From Extibacter muris (GTDB lineage: Bacteria; Bacillota; Clostridia; Lachnospirales; Lachnospiraceae), in assembly GCF_004345005.1 (NCBI RefSeq), contig NZ_SMMX01000014.1, positions 1-64,000 on the forward strand: a stretch of DNA of 64,000 nt, written 5' to 3'. The first letter of the stretch is position 1, and each line of letters starts with the position of its first letter. Of this stretch, positions 8,242-16,024 are shown in pieces. The notes beneath the pieces were generated by a model, which saw only the letters and a program-made list of their open reading frames with translations, did not search any database and was not told the DNA's origin. Position numbers and translations under genes: made by a program.

Positions 8242-8652
8242 ATGAATAATAAAGACATTGTAAAATATTTCTATGAAGTTATTGTTTCAGAAAATCTACT
8301 TGATGAGCTTTCTAAATACATATCAGAGGATTGTGTGCAGAGAGCTGGTGAAAAAGGTATTTTTATAGGAATAGACGGAATGAAACAACATCTTTTAGCA
8401 TTGAAAAAAACTTATCCAGACTATACTATGAAAATTATTCGTCAATATGTAGCAGATGATTATGTTATTTCGGAATTTATTATGAGAGGAACACACAAAG
8501 GAGATTTTATCGGAATAACACCTACAAATAAGGTTTTGGAGATTACAGGAGTGGATATTGATAAGGTTATAAACGGAAGAATTGTTGAACATGGTGGTGC
8601 TGCGAATACTTTTGAAACCTTTTTGGAACACCGCTTAATTAAACCTGTATAA
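8242..8652 (+). CDS. SnoaL-like (NTF2 fold) protein
   Basis: 136 residues in a single alpha+beta barrel-type domain. The order of an N-terminal helix, a central IDGMKQHLLALKKTYPDYTM segment and late strands (FIMRGTHKGDFIGITPTNK) is that of SnoaL-like ester/polyketide cyclase relatives. Most family members in Firmicutes have no known substrate. AGAGG lies at 8231-8235; the in-frame ATGs at 8239 and 8242 are both possible. The gene is noticeably AT-rich compared with the pilus and carbohydrate regions, consistent with acquisition. Confidence 0.65.
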   Translation: MNNKDIVKYFYEVIVSENLLDELSKYISEDCVQRAGEKGIFIGIDGMKQHLLALKKTYPDYTMKIIRQYVADDYVISEFIMRGTHKGDFIGITPTNKVLEITGVDIDKVINGRIVEHGGAANTFETFLEHRLIKPV

Positions 8653-8684
8653 AATACAAATCTAAATTTACGGAGGTATTCTGC

Positions 8685-8862
8685 ATGGAAGTCAAAAAAA
8701 ATAGATGAGTTACAAATCAGTTGAGGGTGTACAGTCGTTTAGAGCTTTTATCGAAGATAAAGAAATTATTCAAACATTAGAATTTTGGGGAGCTTATGAT
8801 TACAATGAGTTAAAAGGTGTTATTGCTACAAATGAGAATAGAAAACACATTTGCTGTTTTTT
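8685..8862 (+). pseudogene. GNAT acetyltransferase, N-terminal fragment
   Basis: CGGAGG precedes ATG 8685. The frame MEVKKIDELQ is interrupted at an A8 run and again near 8725; in the next frame YNELKGVIATNENRKHICCF shows the strand 3-4 pattern of GNAT enzymes just before the acetyl-CoA loop. Homology ends at about 8862 where group II intron reverse transcriptase sequence begins, so the acetyl-CoA binding part is missing. Confidence 0.5.
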
Positions 8863-9185
8863 TGTAATACCGAAATACTCAAACAGTGCCATAAAGAATT
8901 AGATGGTAATAAAGCTGTAGGTATAGATAAAGTGACGAAAGCAGAGTATGGGGAACATCTGGAAGAAAACATAACAAATCTTGTAGAGCGGTTGAAGAAC
9001 AAGGCGTACAAGCCGTTACCATCTTTAAGGGTATACATACCTAAGAGCAATGGGAAAATGAGACCGCTTGGTATCGCTTCCTATGAGGACAAGATTGTGC
9101 AGCTTGCAGTGAAGAAGATACTGGAAGCTATTTATGAACCGAGATCCCTGAACTGTATGTATGGATTCAGACCAAACAGAGGGTT
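8863..9185 (+). pseudogene. Group II intron reverse transcriptase, N-terminal fragment
   Basis: About 105 codons match RT motifs 0-2 of intron-encoded proteins: KELDGNKAVGIDKVTK, YIPKSNGKMRPLGI, EDKIVQLAVKKILE and YGFRPNRG. The catalytic YADD motif, maturase and endonuclease domains are absent. Both edges are abrupt: it starts inside a GNAT fragment and stops just before the IS3 copy. It is a dead fragment of a retroelement. Confidence 0.75.
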
Positions 9186-9255
9186 GAAGTGCTATAATAA
9201 AGTTGTAACGATAGTGGCTAATAAGATAAAAACAATGAGAAAAGAGGTTCTTATC

Positions 9256-9558
9256 ATGCCACAGAATTACACACCAGAGTTTAAAAAGAAGATTGTCCGT
9301 CTCCACGAAGAAGAAGGACGCACTTACAAAAGTATCACATCTGAATATGGCGTCTCAAAAGCCAGTATCTCCAAGTGGTGCAGCCAATTACGCGAAGAAT
9401 GCCAGACAAGCCCGGAAATAAAAGAAGAATACGATTATATGAAAGAAATGCTTAAGCTCCGCAAAGAGAATGAAGAACTCCGTAAGGAGAACCTCTTCTT
9501 AAAAAAGCGGCGGCATTCTTTGCAAAAGAAATCGATTAGAGGCTTATCGGTTTATTGA
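9256..9558 (+). CDS. IS3-family transposase OrfA
   Basis: About 100 residues. The N-terminal HTH (FKKKIVRLHEEEGRTYKSIT, then SEYGVSKASISKW) binds the IS ends and a leucine-zipper-like region follows (LRKENEELRKENLFLKK). A slippery A6G (9501-9507) lies exactly where the usual ending AAAFFAKEID would be read one frame back, so either an A has been lost or -1 slippage is used. Without an intact OrfB it cannot support transposition. Confidence 0.75.
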   Translation: MPQNYTPEFKKKIVRLHEEEGRTYKSITSEYGVSKASISKWCSQLREECQTSPEIKEEYDYMKEMLKLRKENEELRKENLFLKKRRHSLQKKSIRGLSVY

Positions 9559-10098
9559 AAAATATCATAAAGATCTAGGGCTGCGCTGGCTGCTGCGGCG
9601 ATTGAATATCTGTCCCAATGCTTACTATAACTACCGGAAACACCGGAAGGCTGATTTCTGTACCCAAAAATCTAAAGTACAGGCGCAGATCCGTGAGATT
9701 TACCACAAGCACAATGGCGTGGACGGATACCGGAGCATGGCCGTTTATCTGGCACGCAAAGGGTTCCGTTACAGTCCTGTGACCATTCATAAGTATATGA
9801 ATAAAGAGATGGGGCTGTATGCGATTGTCCGTCCGAAAAAGCCGGAGTATATGCATGGGAAGCCACATAAGGTATTTGATAATAAGCTGGCCCAAGACTT
9901 CACTGCTGAGCGGACGAATCAAAAATGGTGTACAGATATTTCAATACCCTAAAGAATGAATGCACGAATCTATATGAATTTCGTACCGAGGAGGCGCTCT
10001 ATCAGACTGTGGAGGAATTTGCATATGTCACTTATAATTACGTGCGTCCCCATAGTTTCAATGGGTATCAAACACCTTATCAGGCTCGGATTGCGTAA
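9536..10098 (+). pseudogene. IS3-family transposase OrfB, core deleted
   Basis: The frame EAYRFIEKYHKDLGLRWLL shows the OrfB N-terminus and continues to TNQKWCTDI, the first catalytic Asp. It then jumps, in another frame near 9945, to YFNTLKNECTNLYEF and VRPHSFNGYQTPYQARIA, the C-terminal end. The stretch holding the second Asp and most of the rve fold is deleted, so the protein is inactive. Confidence 0.75.
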
Positions 10099-10140
10099 AA
10101 AGATATTTTTAAGCCACAACTGTTACAAAAAGGTTTGACC

Positions 10141-10441
10141 ACAACAACTGCAAAGCTGCAATGTCACGCCGATGCTGGCGCTTGGAACCATTGCAGATGC
10201 CTTATTTTTAGGTTCCATGGGTATGCTGACCTCGGCGGTTACGAGAAACACAGTCATCGGATACATGCCGCCGCTGCTGTACTATGCGCTCAATATTGGT
10301 ATGGGGCCAAAGCTGGGAAGTTTTTATCTGTTCTCTATGGTTACAGGCAGCTACACAGCAAAGCTGTGGCTGTTTGCTACAGGAATTCTGATGATTGTAG
10401 CAGCGGTATTCTATCAGAGGTTGCGTAAGCGGAGTGCTTAA
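10141..10441 (+). pseudogene. ABC-2-type permease, C-terminal fragment (paralogue of 38734-39381)
   Basis: From about 10142 the frame reads SCNVTPMLALGTIADALFLG and then membrane segments ending in LRKRSA. It aligns residue for residue with the last about 95 residues of the permease at 38734-39381 (shared stretch NTVIGYMPPLLYYALNIGMG). The N-terminal half is missing and is replaced by the IS3 copy. It is followed by a lipoprotein gene that also has a paralogue in the same order in the other locus. Confidence 0.8.
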
Positions 10442-10449
10442 TAGAAGGG

Positions 10450-10491
10450 CATCAATACACAGTGGTTCACTGTGTGTTGATGTAGCTTTTT
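10450..10491 (+). terminator. Terminator after permease fragment
   Basis: A 15-bp stem with one G-U pair (10450-10464 with 10468-10482) and a 3-nt loop is followed by TTTTTT at 10486-10491. It matches the position of the terminator after the paralogous permease near 39.4 kb. Confidence 0.85.
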
Positions 10492-10645
10492 TGTTGTATT
10501 TGCTTTAGAATACAGTCCTTGATATCTATATGAAATCCTAACAAAGGTAAAGAAATTTTAAGATAATGTAGAAGTTTTTAAAAGATTAATTTGATAAAAT
10601 AAGTCTGCAACAATTATTCAATCTTTACATCGAAAGGAGAACAAA
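10492..10645. other. AT-rich leader of lipoprotein gene
   Basis: AT-rich stretch without an open frame. It contains several TATAAT-like boxes, but none has a clear -35. GAAAGGAG at 10632-10639 is the ribosome binding site of the downstream gene. Confidence 0.35.
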
Positions 10646-11224
10646 ATGAAAAACAGAGTAAAAAAAGTTCTTATGCTGACAGGAATCCTGTGTATTATGG
10701 GTGTTTTTCTTTGTGCATGCCAAAATACAAAAGAAGTTCCAGATGAAAATCAAGAACAAGAGGAGGTAGGCGGAACAACTTCCGGAGATAATGCAGCAGA
10801 GGATGCTTCAAACCCTGAGCCGGACATACAAGATACAGACGATACTAATAAAGAAAACCAGTCTGAAGCAAATGATGGAGAAATTACAACCACTATTCCC
10901 AACTTAGAAGGAACAATAAAGGACATTCAGGGGAAACAGCTTACTGTGGTAGAAGCTATTACAGAAAAAGGCGATAACAGCGGAGATGTTATAGTGGGAC
11001 CAGGGAGCGGTGATGATTCCGAATTCAACAAGATCACGGTTACATATGATGATAATACAGTGTTTGTGATAAAAAACATTTACGACGGTGGTACTAGGTC
11101 CGAGTCTGAAAATGGAACAGTATCCGATTTGGCAGCGGGACAAATGGTGGAAATATGGGGAACTTCTGCGGCAGATGGTCTGCAAGCAACACAAATCTGC
11201 ATTGTTAATGTGGTGTCAGACTGA
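10646..11224 (+). CDS. Lipoprotein, intact copy (paralogue of 39578-40106)
   Basis: 192 residues. A lipoprotein signal peptide ends LCACQ, so Cys at about residue 27 would be lipidated. A long acidic, low-complexity linker follows (about 30-88), then a compact domain (PNLEGTIKDIQGKQLTVVEA, GPGSGDDSEF, then TVFVIKNIYDGGTRSE) that looks like a small beta-barrel ending in MVEIWGTSAADGLQATQ. The repeated use of KD/GK strands is similar to DUF-type OB-like domains, but I do not recognise the family. It probably sits on the outer face of the membrane beside the ABC exporter encoded with its paralogue. Confidence 0.7.
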   Translation: MKNRVKKVLMLTGILCIMGVFLCACQNTKEVPDENQEQEEVGGTTSGDNAAEDASNPEPDIQDTDDTNKENQSEANDGEITTTIPNLEGTIKDIQGKQLTVVEAITEKGDNSGDVIVGPGSGDDSEFNKITVTYDDNTVFVIKNIYDGGTRSESENGTVSDLAAGQMVEIWGTSAADGLQATQICIVNVVSD

Positions 11225-11407
11225 TTGATAAAAGAGATGGTATCCTTTTTGTCAAATGGATTATGTTAGATTACAGGATTTTGTAAGAAGTCAACAGACA
11301 GCCATTATAGGAGGCTGCCGACTCATTGCAGAACATACCGCTTTCAAAAGCAAAATTGCTCTTACCTTGGTCGGCTTATATCCAATTTTTCTGAAAAAGG
11401 AGGACAA
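11225..11407. other. Intergenic region with possible ORF remnant
   Basis: A frame without start codon (11272-11408) reads LQDFVRSQQTAIIGG, then LIAEHTAFKSKIALTLVG and a Lys-rich tail. It could be the end of a lost membrane or cytosolic protein, but I recognise no family. An AAAGGAGG site follows for the next gene. Confidence 0.3.
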
Positions 11408-11769
11408 ATGAGCGAAAGATATACATATTTAAAATTCTCTAAGAAATTGAGATATCGTATTTTGCGTGGCTATTATAAACCAGGAGAAATGCTGCCATCC
11501 ATTCGGCTCTGGCAAAACAAGAAAATTATAATCCGGCTACAGTTCAACGGTCTCTTGAAATTTTGACACAGGATGGTTTGATTGTCTGTAAAGGCACATT
11601 TGGATTTCAAGTAAAGGATGATTATGTGTTTATTGAGAATGAACGCATAAAGGAAACTCATGTTGCCAAAAATCAGTTGATTTCAGGACTCACTGCATTG
11701 GGTTTATCAAAACAGGATATTCTGCTTCTTATCAAAAAATGCTATGTTGAGTGTGAAAATATGAATTAG
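11408..11769 (+). pseudogene. GntR/YtrA-like regulator with one frameshift
   Basis: AAAGGAGG precedes ATG 11408. The frame YLKFSKKLRYRILRGYYKPG then EMLPSIR is the start of a GntR winged helix. Just after, one base appears lost in a G run near 11505; in the next frame ALAKQENYNPATVQRSLEIL completes the recognition helix and the protein continues to 11769 with a short helical tail. Such short GntR proteins usually sit before ABC exporter genes and repress them. A permease fragment and lipoprotein lie just upstream. Confidence 0.65.
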
Positions 11770-11895
11770 TGGACAGAAATATTAGTGTATTTTGGGATAT
11801 GAAACTGTATTGTCATTTTAGAATGATATGGATAAAGGCAAATAAGAGAAATGATGCGGAATTGGTGATATCCCGATAACTATACTGCAGTTTTC

Positions 11896-11924
11896 TTGTA
11901 TGTTTCAGATATCTGAAGTATAAT
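11896..11924 (+). promoter_or_regulatory. Promoter of MerR-type gene
   Basis: TTGTAT (11896-11901), 17-bp spacer, TATAAT (11919-11924), followed 7 bp later by an AGGAGGG ribosome binding site (11932-11937). Confidence 0.6.
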
Positions 11925-11943
11925 AAATGCAGGAGGGATGGAA

Positions 11944-12963
11944 ATGAATTATTTCACTGCTGCAGAAATGGCAGATAAATGGAAGATATCCAGCCGTATG
12001 GTTGCTTATTATTGTGAATCCGGAAGGATAGAGGGCGTTGTAAAAAAAGGAAAGACATGGTTTGTTCCTACTGATACCCCAAAACCTCTGGATAAGCGAT
12101 ATTTCAGAGACATTATCAAAGCGAAGGAAAGCCAGGCAACTGGAGACACACTTGCTGCAGATGCCGCGGAATCGGCGGTTTATCATACGAAAGATATTTT
12201 TGAACATTTGGGTCTTACCCGTGAAACCCTGCGGTATTATGAGGAAATTGGACTTATCAAGCCGAAAAGAGGGCAGTATAGCAGATACCGTGAATTTGAC
12301 CTGTTTGATATGTCCCGTCTGATGGCGATTGATTTCTATAAGAAACGGGGATTTTCACCGGTTGCTATCAAAGGAATACTGGAGGCGGAAGAACCGGAGG
12401 AATATGCAATAAAGCTTCAGCAACAGTCAGATAGTCTGCAGGAGCAGATTGACCGGCTTTCCCAGATGCAGAAGCGTCTGAAGGAGACACAGCGATTCTA
12501 TGAGGAATTTTCAGAGAATCTCGGAAAGCTTGAGATCCGGGATCTATCGCCATATTATGTAGCGGAGCGGTTTCCTTCCGTAGCGTCCTTTGGAGAGTAC
12601 AGGGATAAAGTGTTGCGGTTTCTCAACGTAGAGAACGAGGATATTCTTTCAAGCTTGGTTCGGACGCTTACTTTTGATGAAACAGGTTACAAAGGCTCTG
12701 AAATGTATGTAGTAAAGCCCGCCGGAAAAGCTGATCATGAAAAGCAGAATGTCTATCTGGAGCATGGAAAATGCCTTTATGCTACATTGCTTGCAGACAA
12801 TGATGACACTTCGGTTCCTGAAAGGATGTTTTCTCTTTGCCATGCATGGGCAAACAAAAATCAGGCAGTGTTTCGCGGCATGGTGTATATCTTTGTCCGT
12901 ATGGCCATGCAGAATGAGGATGCGGACAAACACATTTACGAAGTATGGGTTCCTTTGAAATAA
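11944..12963 (+). CDS. Double-HTH MerR-family regulator
   Basis: 339 residues. Residues 1-50 form an excisionase-like HTH (FTAAEMADKWKISSRMVAYY, a GRIEG wing, then KGKTWFVP). A second, standard MerR HTH begins near residue 80 (DIFEHLGLTRETLRYYEEIG, with IKPKRGQYSRYREFD). A coiled coil follows (LQQQSDSLQEQIDRLSQMQK) and then a C-terminal domain (about 200-339) resembling GyrI-like effector-binding folds. Two DNA-binding heads in one chain are unusual. Start 11944 has good spacing from AGGAGGG; ATG 11938 is too close. A MerR-type promoter lies just after its stop, pointing to control of the downstream flavodoxin-like genes. Confidence 0.8.
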   Translation: MNYFTAAEMADKWKISSRMVAYYCESGRIEGVVKKGKTWFVPTDTPKPLDKRYFRDIIKAKESQATGDTLAADAAESAVYHTKDIFEHLGLTRETLRYYEEIGLIKPKRGQYSRYREFDLFDMSRLMAIDFYKKRGFSPVAIKGILEAEEPEEYAIKLQQQSDSLQEQIDRLSQMQKRLKETQRFYEEFSENLGKLEIRDLSPYYVAERFPSVASFGEYRDKVLRFLNVENEDILSSLVRTLTFDETGYKGSEMYVVKPAGKADHEKQNVYLEHGKCLYATLLADNDDTSVPERMFSLCHAWANKNQAVFRGMVYIFVRMAMQNEDADKHIYEVWVPLK

Positions 12964-12989
12964 GATTAAAAATAAATTGCGCTTCCCTC

Positions 12990-13020
12990 TTGACTTGGGG
13001 GTTCCCACCGACCTTACAGT
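12990..13020 (+). promoter_or_regulatory. MerR-type promoter with 19-bp spacer
   Basis: TTGACT (12990-12995) and TACAGT (13015-13020) are 19 bp apart. This over-long spacing is typical of promoters remodelled by MerR activators. The spacer holds an imperfect dyad around GGGGTTCCCACC. It would drive 13079-14887. Confidence 0.55.
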
Positions 13021-13078
13021 ATTATTTGTAGGGCCGGTGTTTTTTCTTCGGCCATATGGAGCAGAAGGGAGAAAAAGA

Positions 13079-13591
13079 ATGCGGCTGCTAATTATCAATA
13101 CATTGCCCAAAGATCATCCAGCGGCGGAAAAAGCAATCTGCTGCCTTACAGAAAAGGCATCGGAGTGTACGACATTCTATACGGAAGATATGAGGATAAC
13201 GCCTTGTATTGGGTGCAATGCCTGTTGGTTAAAAACGCCAGGTATTTGCGCTGTCAAAGACGATTACGAACAAATTCTGAAGGCTTACCTGCAATATGAT
13301 GTTACCCTATTCATTTCTGATACGGCGCTGGGATTCGTTGATTATAAAATGAAACATGTAATAGACCGGATACTGCCTATGGCGACCATGTATACAAGAA
13401 TTGAAAACGGGCAGACACGTCATGTCACCCGTTATAATAAAGAATTTCGGTTCGGGCTTTTGTATGCGGGTAAGGGAAACCAGGATTATTTGGCACATTG
13501 GATGAGCCGGTTTTGCCTGAACTTTCATGGAATCAGTCTGGGTGCATTTCCGATTGAAGCGTGGGAGGAGGTGTGCGCATGCATTTCGTGA
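13079..13591 (+). CDS. Flavodoxin-like NADPH-dependent FMN reductase family protein
   Basis: 170 residues with the flavodoxin fold of the FMN reductase family: strand 1 LLIINTLPKDHPA, then MRITPCIGCNACWLKTPGIC, a cysteine-rich loop typical of the iron-sulphur-flavoprotein/NADPH-FMN reductase group. It should bind FMN in the cytoplasm and reduce an unknown acceptor. The ATG at 13079 follows AAGGGAG; the frame is open further upstream, but that region holds the promoter. It overlaps the next gene by 13 bases, and both are likely co-transcribed from the MerR-type promoter. Confidence 0.7.
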   Translation: MRLLIINTLPKDHPAAEKAICCLTEKASECTTFYTEDMRITPCIGCNACWLKTPGICAVKDDYEQILKAYLQYDVTLFISDTALGFVDYKMKHVIDRILPMATMYTRIENGQTRHVTRYNKEFRFGLLYAGKGNQDYLAHWMSRFCLNFHGISLGAFPIEAWEEVCACIS

Positions 13592-14244
13592 TAGTCAGCG
13601 GCGCTGCCCGTACCCAGTCTAAGAGCAATACAGCGAAGATCATCGTAGCCTTTTGTGAGGGCTTGCATAACGGTGGGAATACATCGGAGATTTGGTATCT
13701 CTCAGACCGAAAACAGTGGAAGAGTGCAAAGACAGCTTTTGAAGAAAATGAGAATATCCTGTTTGCCTTGCCGCTCTATGTGGAGAATGTGCCGGGAATC
13801 ATGCTGGGGTTTTTAGCAGGTCTGTCCGCAAAGGAACAGCCGAGAACCCGGGTATCCTTTCTCCTGCAGGGAGGGTTTCCGGAAGTATCGCAGGGGCGAT
13901 GCTGCGAGGAATTTTTAAAGACGCTGCCGGCGCAGCTGGGCTGCGGGTATGGCGGGACGTTTATCAAAGGAGATATGTTCGGTCTCAGTCTGATGGGGGA
14001 GAAAATGGAGGCAAAGCTGTTGCAGCCGTTTATTGAAATTGGATTTCAGTTTGGAGAAAACGGCGCTTTCCGGTCGGAGATCATAGAAATATTCTCCACG
14101 CCGGAATATTTTTTAGAGAAACAGATCCGTATGGCGAATGGCCCGTTCCGTTATGTGCAAAGGTTTGCGATGTGGTATTTTGCCAAACGGCTTGGGTGCA
14201 AGACGAAATTGGATGTAAAGCCGTTCTGTGAGAAAAAATTATAA
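13579..14244 (+). CDS. NAD(P)H-dependent oxidoreductase-like, flavodoxin fold
   Basis: 221 residues. The N-terminus HFVIVSGAARTQSKSNTAKI is a phosphate-binding strand-loop-helix of flavodoxin-fold oxidoreductases; ILFALPLYVENVPGIMLGFL is the second conserved strand and loop. The C-terminal third (from about 150) ends in a Lys-rich segment and is less typical. GGAGGAG at 13564-13570 precedes ATG 13579. It overlaps the upstream flavodoxin-like gene, suggesting a two-component redox unit. The substrate is unknown. Confidence 0.65.
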   Translation: MHFVIVSGAARTQSKSNTAKIIVAFCEGLHNGGNTSEIWYLSDRKQWKSAKTAFEENENILFALPLYVENVPGIMLGFLAGLSAKEQPRTRVSFLLQGGFPEVSQGRCCEEFLKTLPAQLGCGYGGTFIKGDMFGLSLMGEKMEAKLLQPFIEIGFQFGENGAFRSEIIEIFSTPEYFLEKQIRMANGPFRYVQRFAMWYFAKRLGCKTKLDVKPFCEKKL

Positions 14245-14262
14245 GAGATGCGGGAGGAAAAG

Positions 14263-14887
14263 ATGGTTTCAGGCAATAAGAAGTTAAATAACATAGAGCG
14301 CCAGTCAATTCTGTTATTCCTGCTTTATTCTTTTCTCATTGCATGGGGAACAGAGGTTACGCTGATTCTGCTGTATCATTTTCAACTGATCCGTGGAGGG
14401 GCTGCGCAGATACTGCATTTTGCAGGAAGAATACTTCGGTAATCCGTGGTATATGTTTATCCTCTTTATGCCGATGATGATTTTGGGCGGTGGCTTGGAA
14501 GAGATTGGCTGGCAAGGTGTTTTTCAGCCTTTACTGCAGATGAGATTTCCCTTTCTTATTGCGGCTTTGATTGAGGGAATCATATGGAGTATATGGCACC
14601 TGCCATTGTGGCTGGTTCCAAACACGGCACAAAGCTCCTATCAGTTTGTTGCGTTTACGCTTTTTTGCGTTACATTAGGAATTACCTTAGCGGCAGCTCA
14701 CAAAATTACGAAAAGCATATGGGTTTCTGTGCTGCTTCATGCATGGTCCAATACTGTTTTAGGAGGGATGTATACCCTAACTTCCTTGTGCGGTTTCCCA
14801 AGTCTGAAAACCTGGATTGTCAGTCTGGTTCAAACAGCGGTGATTATGCTTATATTGCTTGCTTTTTTTCGGAGAAGGACTGAGTAG
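14263..14887 (+). pseudogene. CPBP-family membrane protease, frameshifted
   Basis: GGGAGG precedes ATG 14263. The first frame gives one membrane helix (SILLFLLYSFLIAWGTEVTL) and stops at 14442. Homology continues in another frame from about 14405: GGGLEEIGWQGV (motif 1 with paired Glu), IIWSIWHLPLW (motif 2 His) and LLHAWSNT (motif 3), then a final helix. These are the three catalytic motifs of CPBP (Abi) glutamic proteases. The distance between helix 1 and motif 1 is short, so an internal deletion probably accompanied the frameshift. Confidence 0.7.
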
Positions 14888-14921
14888 TTTCATAATTCTG
14901 TTACAGGCTTTTCCAGGCCCA

Positions 14922-14968
14922 TTGACAAATAGGTGTTTTTCTATATAATTAAACTGTAAGTTTAATTA
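14922..14968 (+). promoter_or_regulatory. Promoter and TetR operator
   Basis: TTGACA (14922-14927), 16-bp spacer, TATAAT (14944-14949). A perfect 9-bp inverted repeat TAATTAAAC (14946-14954) and GTTTAATTA (14960-14968) overlaps the -10 box and start region, directly before the TetR gene. This is the standard autorepression layout. Confidence 0.8.
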
Positions 14969-14980
14969 TTGGAGGGCACT

Positions 14981-15616
14981 ATGGGAAGGAGAAAAAAAGA
15001 ACCGAGAAGCGTACATCGGGAAAATATCTCCTCTGCGGCAGCCACACTTTTTATGGAAAAGGGAATTTCTCAGACGTCGATGGATGATATTGCAAAAGCG
15101 GCGGGCTACAGCAAAGCTACGTTGTATGTATATTTTGAAAGCAAGGAAGAAATTGTCAGCGTATTGGTGTTGGACAGCATGAAAGGGTTATGCGCCTATC
15201 TTTCTTCGGATATACAGCGGCAGGAATCTACAAGGGAAGAGTATAATCTCATTTGTCAGGAGCTGGTGCGGTATCAAGAGGAATATCCGTTTTACTTTAA
15301 AATGACGCTGAAAAAGATCAATATACAGCTTGAAGACCAGAATACCTATCCAAAGGAGAAGGAGACCTTTCAGGTAGGAGAAGAGATCAACGAGATGATA
15401 AAATCTGTTTTGCTGTCAGGCATGGAAAGGGGCGACCTGCGGGCAGACTTGGAAGTTGCGCCTACTTCGTTCGCCTGTTGGGGGATGCTGACGGGGCTGA
15501 TTCAGCTTGCAGCAAGTAAGGAAGAATATATCAAACAGTCCATGGGACTATCCAAAGAGCAGTTTCTCCAATATGGATTTGATATGCTCTACCATTTTAT
15601 TGCAGGTACGGATTGA
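14981..15616 (+). CDS. TetR-family transcriptional regulator
   Basis: 211 residues. The N-terminal HTH is clear (ISSAAATLFMEKGISQTSMD, then DIAKAAGYSKATLYVYFESK). The C-terminal ligand-binding part is all-helical and of usual length, with a WGMLTGLIQLA core. ATG 14981 follows GGAGGG. The palindrome overlapping its promoter implies autoregulation and probably control of nearby genes, perhaps the CPBP/flavodoxin cluster. The ligand is unknown. Confidence 0.85.
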   Translation: MGRRKKEPRSVHRENISSAAATLFMEKGISQTSMDDIAKAAGYSKATLYVYFESKEEIVSVLVLDSMKGLCAYLSSDIQRQESTREEYNLICQELVRYQEEYPFYFKMTLKKINIQLEDQNTYPKEKETFQVGEEINEMIKSVLLSGMERGDLRADLEVAPTSFACWGMLTGLIQLAASKEEYIKQSMGLSKEQFLQYGFDMLYHFIAGTD

Positions 15617-16024
15617 AAAAGATCTTGGCTTCACTGCTTAGGGAATGTCAGGTTGTAATCCTTGTAGCTCTTGTATACAGGGTGAATGTTCCGGCGTCTG
15701 TGCAAAACTTCTTTGACCGGTTGTTGGGAATTGTCATGGAAAAACGGCGACCTTCCCAAAACCGAGATTGAGCGGGAAGAAATATATGAGGTTGACTGCC
15801 TGCAATACGCCCGCACCGTATTCCTAAGATGTCTTGAATCAAAATTTGATTGAATTATGCAGTGGATTGTTCAATAAAACCTACCAGTATGGAATAAGAT
15901 GTCAAGAAGATGGAAAACACATAAAAAGGCAATTGCCGTAATGGAAAGCAGGCTGACAGAGGCAGCACTGTCGGGTGGAGGGGAACAGTTCTCTGGTGTT
16001 CAGTAAGGAACTATTGGGTGGATT
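15617..16024 (+). pseudogene. Flavodoxin-like gene remnant and empty spacer
   Basis: Codons from about 15652 read VVILVALVYRVNVPASVQNF then FDRLLGIVM, resembling the P-Y-x-x-N-V-P-A-x-x-K-N-F-x-D-R strand-loop of flavodoxin-like reductases. After a one-base shift the frame continues to 15853 (GDLPKTEIEREEIYEVDCLQ, then YARTVFLRCLESKFD). No start or upstream half is present. From 15854 to 16024 I see no gene, only the leader of the response regulator gene with a weak AAGGAA site. Confidence 0.4.

Larger units (their letters stand above)
9203..10128 (+). mobile_element. IS3-family insertion sequence with internal deletion
   Basis: Imperfect terminal inverted repeats TTGTAACGATAGTGG (9203-9217) and CCACAACTGTTACAA (10114-10128) match at 12 of 15 positions. 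A 4-bp AAAG occurs immediately outside both ends (9199-9202, 10129-10132), as expected for a target-site duplication. Inside are orfA and a deleted orfB. At 926 bp it is shorter than a full element, and the central DDE region is gone. Confidence 0.7.

Noticed and set aside
9501-9507. Programmed -1 frameshift producing an OrfAB transposase
   Set aside because: The A6G heptamer fits IS3 slippage, but the -1 frame ends at TAG after AAAFFAKEID and OrfB is in the third frame, so slippage here would not make a fusion. A lost base is simpler.
15854-16024. An autoinducing peptide (AgrD-like) gene before the LytTR regulator
   Set aside because: No small ORF with a start, ribosome binding site and amphipathic-plus-acidic layout could be read on either strand.
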